Below, one piece after another: positions 16,041 through 20,677 of a stretch of 20,677 bases of DNA; the stretch's first letter is position 1, and each line of letters begins with the position of its first letter. The DNA lies in assembly GCA_020439485.1 (NCBI GenBank), contig JAGQSP010000117.1, forward strand, positions 1-20,677. Reading direction: 5' to 3'. Source of the stretch: Acidimicrobiales bacterium. GTDB taxonomy: Bacteria; Actinomycetota; Acidimicrobiia; Acidimicrobiales; Poriferisodalaceae. Below the pieces are notes generated by a model. It saw nothing but the letters and a program-made list of their open reading frames with translations. It was not told where the DNA came from and made no database searches. The translations under genes and the position numbers were made by a program.

Positions 16041-16079
16041 CGGGCACCACATAGCTGTCGGCGCGCATCGGCCTGGGCG

Positions 16080-17261
16080 TCAGATGCGGTAGCGCTCGAG
16101 GGCTTCGGGGTTCAGCTCGATGCCTATGCCCGGTCGGTCGGTCAACAGGAGGTCGCCGGCTTCCCACTCGAAGGGTTCGACGACGATCTGGTCGAAGAAT
16201 CCTCTCGACTTGTAGATGCTCTCCTGGATCAAGAAGTTGGGTATGGCCGCGTCCAGTTGCATGGCCGCTGCTGTAATAACAGGGCCGCCCCAAACGTGGG
16301 GCGCCAGCAGCACATAGTGCGGCTCGGCCAGTGTCGCGATCTGTTTGCCTGCGGTCAGGCCCCCGCAGCTGCCCATGTCAGGTTGGGCGAACGCGCACGC
16401 CCCAGCTGCGAACAAGCGCTGGAAGTCGTGTACGTGAGACAGCCGCTCGCCGGTTGCGACCGGAATCGATGTCGAGGCAGCGATCCGCGCCATCTCGTCC
16501 ATGTTCTCGGGCGGGCACGGCTCTTCGAGCCACAGCGGATCGTATTTCTCGAGCCGGGCCGCCAGGCGGCGAGACACCGACGGGGTGATCTGGCCGTGGG
16601 TGCCTATCAGGATGTCTGCGCGGTTGCCGACCGCCTCGCGGATGGCGGCGATCACCGCCTCCGAGCGGTCGTATACCTCGGGGGTCAACTCGGTGGGTTC
16701 GATCGGCAGCCCGCCCGGCAGCTTGAACGGCACAGGGTCGAGCTTCACGGCGGTGAAACCCTCGTCGACTATTCGCGCTGCCACCTCGCCCACCTTTGAC
16801 GGTTCGCGCGACCAGTTGCGGGTCGAGGCCGACAGATCGCCCTCGGCGTCGAGGTCGTACAGATATGTGTAGGTGCGGATGCGTTCGCGGAATCGTCCGC
16901 CCATCAGATCGGCCACGGGCGCGCCGAAGTGTTTGCCGCATATGTCCCACATGGCGACATCGAAGGCGCTGATGATGCCGGCGAGGAAATAGTCGGAATG
17001 CTGCGACGACAGGCCGTTGTACATGCGCTTGTTGAGGACTTCGCGGTTCAGCGGATCCTCGCCTTCGAGGTAGCGAGCGAACACCTCGGCGACGAGGGCC
17101 TCGTAGCTGCGGGGCATCTTGTAGAGCGAGAACAACACGGCCGTTTCGCCCCAGCCGACGATGCCGTCGTCGGTTTCGAGCCTGACGAAGAACCAGAAGT
17201 AGCCGCCGAAGTTTGGTGGTGGGGTACGAATGGCAAATGCTGTGGCCGACTTCAGCTTCAT
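16080..17261 (-). CDS. Mandelate racemase/muconate lactonizing enzyme-family dehydratase-like protein
   Basis: 393 residues, standard for the enolase superfamily. The N-terminal capping domain ([29 protein letters not shown]) precedes the barrel. Barrel motifs: AVKLDPVP (Lys173), [10 protein letters not shown] (His222), LWLEEP (Glu246, Glu247), ATGERLS (Glu272) and [10 protein letters not shown] (His322). It looks like the galactonate/acid-sugar dehydratase side of the family. The position normally occupied by the first metal-binding Asp is Gly220 (GTHG instead of DxHG), a change I recall in a subgroup of uncharacterised members. The frame is open up to 17780, but ATG 17261 with AGGAGG seven bases upstream and the conserved N-terminus decide the start. 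It is convergent with the thiolase (39-base gap with no clear terminator) and divergent from the racemase-family gene. Confidence 0.9.
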   Translation of the reverse strand: MKLKSATAFAIRTPPPNFGGYFWFFVRLETDDGIVGWGETAVLFSLYKMPRSYEALVAEVFARYLEGEDPLNREVLNKRMYNGLSSQHSDYFLAGIISAFDVAMWDICGKHFGAPVADLMGGRFRERIRTYTYLYDLDAEGDLSASTRNWSREPSKVGEVAARIVDEGFTAVKLDPVPFKLPGGLPIEPTELTPEVYDRSEAVIAAIREAVGNRADILIGTHGQITPSVSRRLAARLEKYDPLWLEEPCPPENMDEMARIAASTSIPVATGERLSHVHDFQRLFAAGACAFAQPDMGSCGGLTAGKQIATLAEPHYVLLAPHVWGGPVITAAAMQLDAAIPNFLIQESIYKSRGFFDQIVVEPFEWEAGDLLLTDRPGIGIELNPEALERYRI

Positions 17262-17268
17262 GGGTGTG

Positions 17269-17274
17269 CCTCCT
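17269..17274 (-). promoter_or_regulatory. Shine-Dalgarno sequence of the dehydratase-like gene
   Basis: AGGAGG on the minus strand, seven bases before ATG 17261. It fixes the start of the enolase-superfamily gene against the much longer open frame. Confidence 0.65.
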
Positions 17275-17284
17275 GGGGTGCATC

Positions 17285-17290
17285 TAGTCT
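17285..17290 (+). promoter_or_regulatory. Leaderless promoter -10 element of the proline-racemase-family gene
   Basis: TAGTCT is followed by seven bases and then GTG 17298. The whole gap to the divergent gene is 36 bases, so the opposing promoters must overlap. Confidence 0.45.
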
Positions 17291-17297
17291 TGCCGAC

Positions 17298-18380
17298 GTG
17301 TCGGCTGAGCTCGAATTCGTCACCGGACCCATCGAAATCGTCGGATGTCATGCCGAAGGCGAGGTCGGCGACGTCATAGTCGGGGGCGTTGAGCCCCCGC
17401 CAGGGGAAACCATCTGGGAGCAATCGCGCTGGGTGGCCAATGACGGCCGCTTGCGGAGCCTGGTTCTGAACGAGCCCAGGGGCGGTGTGTTTCGGCATTT
17501 CAACCTGCTGGTACCGCCCGTTTCGCCCGAGGCCGACGTTGCCTTCATCATCATGGAGCCCGAGGACACGCCGCCGATGTCGGGATCGAACTCGATGTGT
17601 GTGGCCACTGTGGTGCTCGAAACCGGAATCGTGGCGATGACCGAGCCGGTGACGAACCTGACGATGGAAGCCCCCGGTGGGCTTGTTCGGGTAGTGGCCC
17701 AATGCTCGAAGGGCAAGGTCACGTCGGTGCAGATCCGCAATGTGGCCTCGTTCTGCGCCGGAGTGGACCGGTCGCTGCATGTCGAGGGGCTAGCGACGTT
17801 GAGGGTCGATGTGGCGTTCGGCGGCGACAGCTTCGTGATGGTCGACGCTGCCGATCTCGACATCGACATCGTGCCCGACAACGGCAGGCGGTTGGCCGAG
17901 TTGGGCACCCGCATAACGGCCGCCGCCAACGAACAGCTCGGCTTCGGTCATCCCACGACCGACTGGTCTCACATTTCGTTCTGCCAGATCGCAGGACCCC
18001 TCCAACAGCAGGGCGAGGGCCGCTTTGCCATGACCAGCACGTCAGTCATCGAGCCGGGCAAGCTCGACCGCTCGCCGACGGGCACCGGCGTGTCGGCGCG
18101 CATGGCGTTGCTGCGCCACAAGGGTGTCATGCAGGTCGGCGATCAGCTGACCATGAGTTCGGTTATCGGCTCACAGTTCGTCGGACGGATCGAAGCCGAC
18201 ACAACGTTGGGAGGGCTGCCGGCCATCGTTCCCTCGGTCGAGGGACGGGCATGGCGCACCGGCACCTATTGCCACCAGGTCGACCCGTCCGACCCGTGGC
18301 CTTTGGGCTATCGGGTCTCCGACACCTGGCCCAACCGTGCCAGCACCTCGGCCACCGGCGCCGGCCTGCCGAACAGATAG
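17298..18380 (+). CDS. Proline racemase / trans-3-hydroxyproline dehydratase-family protein with Ser and Thr at the catalytic positions
   Basis: 360 residues, close to the family's usual length. The family fold is clear from [32 protein letters not shown]-like [31 protein letters not shown] and [14 protein letters not shown]. Proline racemases carry catalytic Cys in MCGHG and in DRSPCGTG; 3-hydroxyproline dehydratases keep the first and have Thr at the second. Here the first site reads MSGSNSMC (Ser95) and the second DRSPTGTG (Thr261), so both Cys are absent. Racemase activity is therefore unlikely, and a dehydratase or another reaction is possible. GTG 17298 is chosen from the conserved N-terminus and the TAGTCT element. 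Its last 73 bases overlap the opposing EAL gene. It is divergent from the dehydratase-like gene. Confidence 0.87.
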   Translation: MSAELEFVTGPIEIVGCHAEGEVGDVIVGGVEPPPGETIWEQSRWVANDGRLRSLVLNEPRGGVFRHFNLLVPPVSPEADVAFIIMEPEDTPPMSGSNSMCVATVVLETGIVAMTEPVTNLTMEAPGGLVRVVAQCSKGKVTSVQIRNVASFCAGVDRSLHVEGLATLRVDVAFGGDSFVMVDAADLDIDIVPDNGRRLAELGTRITAAANEQLGFGHPTTDWSHISFCQIAGPLQQQGEGRFAMTSTSVIEPGKLDRSPTGTGVSARMALLRHKGVMQVGDQLTMSSVIGSQFVGRIEADTTLGGLPAIVPSVEGRAWRTGTYCHQVDPSDPWPLGYRVSDTWPNRASTSATGAGLPNR

Positions 18381-20080
18381 CCCTGGCCATACCTGACGCC
18401 GAACTGGTACAGCAGCCTCGCCTGGCTTGTGGTCTCGATTCCCTCGACCACGATCTGCTGACCAAGCCGACGGCTCAGGTCGATCATGGTCTGGATGATG
18501 GCGGCCGTTCCGGCGTCGGTCTCCATCTCTGCTGTATACGAGCGGTCGATCTTGACGACCTGGATGGGCAGAAGCCTCAGATGATTCAGCGACGAGTAGC
18601 CGGTGCCGAAGTCGTCGATCGCCAGATGGATTCCCGAGGCCACCAACGAGTTCAGCGACATCAGCAGCTGTTCGTTGGCCTCGACGAACACCGTCTCGGT
18701 GACCTCGAGCACCAGATCGCTCGGCTCGATCGAGTGTCGGGCGACCGCCTGGTGCACCACCTCGGTGAAGGTGCTCGTTGCCAGCTGCACCGGCGAGACG
18801 TTGACCGATACCCGGCTCGGATGACCACATCGCGCCAACTTCGCGGACAGTCGGCAGGCCTCGTCGACGATCCAGATTCCCAGCGCGTGGATGAGTCCGC
18901 TGTTCTCTGCGATTCCGATGAACTCGGCCGGCGCCAGCACGCCCAGCTCGGGATGGTTCCATCTCACCAGCGATTCGAAGCCGATGGTCGCACCGGTTTC
19001 CAGCTCCACGACGGGTTGCAGGTACAGCTCGAAGCGGCCCTCGTTCAGCGACGTTCTGATCTCGGCTTCGTGGCGAAGCCGCCTGAGCACCCCGACCCGT
19101 TGCTCGGGGTCGAAGAACGCGTACCGGTTGCCGCCGGAGTGTTTGGCCTCGTACATGGCGAGATCTGCGTTGCTCACCAACTCGTGCGGGGGTGTTCGGC
19201 CCACCATCCCAATTGCTATTCCGATGCTGCAACCCAGCGATACCGGGCGCTGGTCGACAATGACGGGCCGGTGCAGCGACCTGAGAATCCGCGCCGCGAT
19301 CTCGGCGGCCTGGGATCGGTCTTCGATACCAACCGAGCCCACCACGAACTCATCGCCGCCCAACCTCGCGACGAAGTCGTCGGGGCGCACGTATTGCCTG
19401 ATTAGCTCGGCCACCGCGGCCAGCAGTTCGTCGCCGAAGTCGTGGCCCATCCCGTCGTTGACGATCTTGAACTGGTCGAGATCGATGAAGAACAGGGCGA
19501 CGCTGGTGCCGCCCTCTTGCGCGATGAGCCACTCGTGCAACGCCCGACGGTTAGGGAGTTCGGTCAGGGGATCGGTGAGGGCCTGCACCTTCAGCTGTTG
19601 CTGCAGAGCCAGGCTGTCGGTGATGTCCTCGACCGAGGCGATAACGCCCAGACGCTTCGACATGGTCGACACCGACCGTATGCGGAATCGACAGACCCGG
19701 GCCTCGCCGTGGGCATCGGTGACCTCGACCTCGATTTCGCTGTCTTCGCCCGAGCCGAGTGCCGCCTGGACCTCTGTCGCAAACCGGACGCGACTCTCGA
19801 GCGGCATCCACTCGAGCTGTCTGATGGTGCTGTCATCGCAGCCGGTCAGTTCGTGCATCCACTCGTTGGCGAAGGCGACGTCGCCCTTCGAGTTCAGCTG
19901 CAGCACACCAACGGGTAGCGACGACGTCAGAGTCGAGAACTGAAGCTCTGTATCGCGCACCTTCGCAAGCGCCGTCATCTCGGCATCGATGTCGATCAGC
20001 TCGGACTCGACATAGGCCAGCGCTGGGTCGGCTAGGTGGCTGGTGTTGTGAACCTCGAACCAGCGGAGGCACCCGAAACA
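18308..20080 (-). CDS. PAS-GGDEF-EAL c-di-GMP signalling protein (3' part, downstream of an apparent frameshift)
   Basis: The first ATG in this frame is 19978, giving 556 residues, but the frame is open to 20080 and the extra codons are conserved PAS sequence ([15 protein letters not shown]). Numbered from 19978: a PAS domain (residues about 10-130, [30 protein letters not shown]), a GGDEF domain with [15 protein letters not shown] and an intact ARLGGDEF (207-211), and an EAL domain with ESL in place of EAL (Glu335), [30 protein letters not shown] and VVEGIET. Both cyclase and phosphodiesterase sites look intact. The upstream PAS half lies in another frame (20032-20677); I believe the two are one gene, disrupted or mis-sequenced near 20072-20074. 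If not, translation from 19978 would still give a PAS-GGDEF-EAL protein. Confidence 0.87.
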   Translation of the reverse strand, partial: CFGCLRWFEVHNTSHLADPALAYVESELIDIDAEMTALAKVRDTELQFSTLTSSLPVGVLQLNSKGDVAFANEWMHELTGCDDSTIRQLEWMPLESRVRFATEVQAALGSGEDSEIEVEVTDAHGEARVCRFRIRSVSTMSKRLGVIASVEDITDSLALQQQLKVQALTDPLTELPNRRALHEWLIAQEGGTSVALFFIDLDQFKIVNDGMGHDFGDELLAAVAELIRQYVRPDDFVARLGGDEFVVGSVGIEDRSQAAEIAARILRSLHRPVIVDQRPVSLGCSIGIAIGMVGRTPPHELVSNADLAMYEAKHSGGNRYAFFDPEQRVGVLRRLRHEAEIRTSLNEGRFELYLQPVVELETGATIGFESLVRWNHPELGVLAPAEFIGIAENSGLIHALGIWIVDEACRLSAKLARCGHPSRVSVNVSPVQLATSTFTEVVHQAVARHSIEPSDLVLEVTETVFVEANEQLLMSLNSLVASGIHLAIDDFGTGYSSLNHLRLLPIQVVKIDRSYTAEMETDAGTAAIIQTMIDLSRRLGQQIVVEGIETTSQARLLYQFGVRYGQGYLFGRPAPVAEVLARLGQVSETR

Positions 20081-20677
20081 TCACGGTACCGAAGCCTCGT
20101 CGGTTCGCTGTCGGCGCCTCCCAGCATCGACAGCCAACCTTCGACGGCGCGGTCGAGATCGTCGGGGTGGATGAGCTTGGTCGCCGGTGTGCCGAGCAGG
20201 TCGTCGTTGGTCCAGCCCAGCAGAGTTGTGGTGTTGTCATCGACCCACACAAAGACAGCGCTCGCATCCCTTCGCATCAAGAGGCGCCGGGGCCTGGGGG
20301 CGAGCCCCGGTCTGGAATCGGTGCGGGTATTGGCAGACTCGCCGCCGCGAACGAAGATCATCACGCCCCACTCGACGGTCATGTCGACCACGTGGAGCGG
20401 CATCGAACGTTCCACATCGACGAAGAAGAACTCGCCTGTGGCGTATCCGGTTCGGCGGGCCGCGCCGATCAAGGCGAAGACCCTCGCGTGCTGATCGCCC
20501 GACACCCGGTCTATTGGCCTGTGGTCGCTGGACTGGCTTGGCTTTATGGGCGTGAGACCCATCGCTGTGGCGTCGGTGGGAAGGTCGACGCGCTGGAACG
20601 AGGGGTCGAGGCCTTCCGCGTCGAGGTGCGAGGCAGCCAGCTCTTCGAGGACAGACCGGCGCTGCGCCGCGTCCCAC
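20032..20677 (-). CDS. N-terminal sensor part of the PAS-GGDEF-EAL protein, cut by window edge and frameshifted
   Basis: The frame is open from the right edge (WDAAQRRSVLEELAASHLD...) to TAG at 20034-20032; an internal ATG at 20562 is not needed as a start. It contains an unassigned N-terminal sensory segment (ARVFALIGAARRTGYATGE, PLHVVDMTVEWGVMIFV), then a PAS domain ([44 protein letters not shown]). The PAS domain breaks off exactly where its last strands ([10 protein letters not shown]) appear in the next frame, and the remaining codons here ([12 protein letters not shown]) look non-homologous. It is most simply the 5' part of the gene below. The true start lies outside the window. Confidence 0.7.
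   Translation of the reverse strand, partial: WDAAQRRSVLEELAASHLDAEGLDPSFQRVDLPTDATAMGLTPIKPSQSSDHRPIDRVSGDQHARVFALIGAARRTGYATGEFFFVDVERSMPLHVVDMTVEWGVMIFVRGGESANTRTDSRPGLAPRPRRLLMRRDASAVFVWVDDNTTTLLGWTNDDLLGTPATKLIHPDDLDRAVEGWLSMLGGADSEPTRLRYRDVSGASAGSRFTTPAT

Noticed and set aside
16041..16079. Possible terminator between the convergent thiolase and dehydratase-like genes
   Set aside because: GC-rich sequence is present but I found no convincing stem with a following T run.
16929..17297. Extension of the racemase-family gene upstream to 16929
   Set aside because: It would be antisense to the start of the enolase-superfamily gene and precedes the conserved N-terminus.
17597..19405. Long plus-strand open frame of 602 codons
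   Set aside because: It lies across the racemase-family gene in another frame and antisense to the GGDEF-EAL gene; the product is Arg/His/Gln-rich without recognisable motifs, as expected of a high-GC shadow frame.
1..20677. tRNA, rRNA, CRISPR array, insertion sequence or prophage genes
   Set aside because: I looked for regular spaced repeats, transposase or integrase motifs and tRNA-like cloverleaf segments and saw none; the gaps are too short to hold them.

Overview
The window is high-GC DNA with dense genes, many GTG/TTG starts and very short intergenic gaps. The families present (a SARP/AfsR-like regulator, a bacterial steroid/lipid-type cytochrome P450, an MpaB/Lcp-type oxygenase, GAF-EAL and PAS-GGDEF-EAL proteins, a DUF6174-like lipoprotein) suggest an actinobacterium. 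I would guess a free-living member of the Acidimicrobiia (Ilumatobacter-like), but that is inference from gene content and not something the sequence proves. No rRNA, tRNA, CRISPR array, insertion sequence or phage gene was seen. No gene-free stretch exceeds 300 bases.

Layout. 1-3551 (+): the 3' part of a sensor histidine kinase is followed at once by a large two-part protein whose C-terminal half is an MpaB/Lcp-type haem oxygenase domain. 3538-6450 (-): a 970-residue SARP/BTAD-NB-ARC-TPR regulator converges on it. 6529-10248 (+): a GAF-EAL c-di-GMP phosphodiesterase, a membrane protein fused to a spermidine-synthase-like methyltransferase domain, and a lipoprotein with a duplicated CxC domain. 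10278-12473 (-): a 51-residue Flp-type pilin-like peptide, a cytochrome P450 with a strong palindrome in front of it, and a conserved protein with an ELRWF motif. 12562-16040 (+): a tightly coupled operon of a TauD/TfdA dioxygenase, an amidase and a thiolase. 16080-17261 (-): an enolase-superfamily sugar-acid dehydratase-like enzyme. 17298-18380 (+): a divergent proline-racemase-family protein. 18308-20677 (-): a PAS-PAS-GGDEF-EAL protein that runs off the right edge and carries an apparent single-base frameshift.

How the genes may work together. The 10.5-18.4 kb stretch looks catabolic: P450 and Fe(II)/2-oxoglutarate dioxygenase (oxidation), amidase (C-N hydrolysis), thiolase (C-C cleavage of a 3-ketoacyl-CoA), acid dehydratase and proline-racemase-like enzyme. 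The substrate cannot be read from sequence. Two c-di-GMP enzymes, one beside a SARP-type regulator, are the signalling part of the window.

The most useful observations are: a recurring leaderless-promoter layout (TANNNT followed 6-8 bases later by the start codon) at four genes, which also fixes their starts; a pilin-like gene too short for ordinary ORF listing; a proline-racemase homologue in which both catalytic cysteines are replaced (Ser and Thr); a probable frameshift in the PAS-GGDEF-EAL gene at a short C run; a 22-base palindrome at the P450 start; and a 73-base tail-to-tail overlap in which both strands encode conserved protein.
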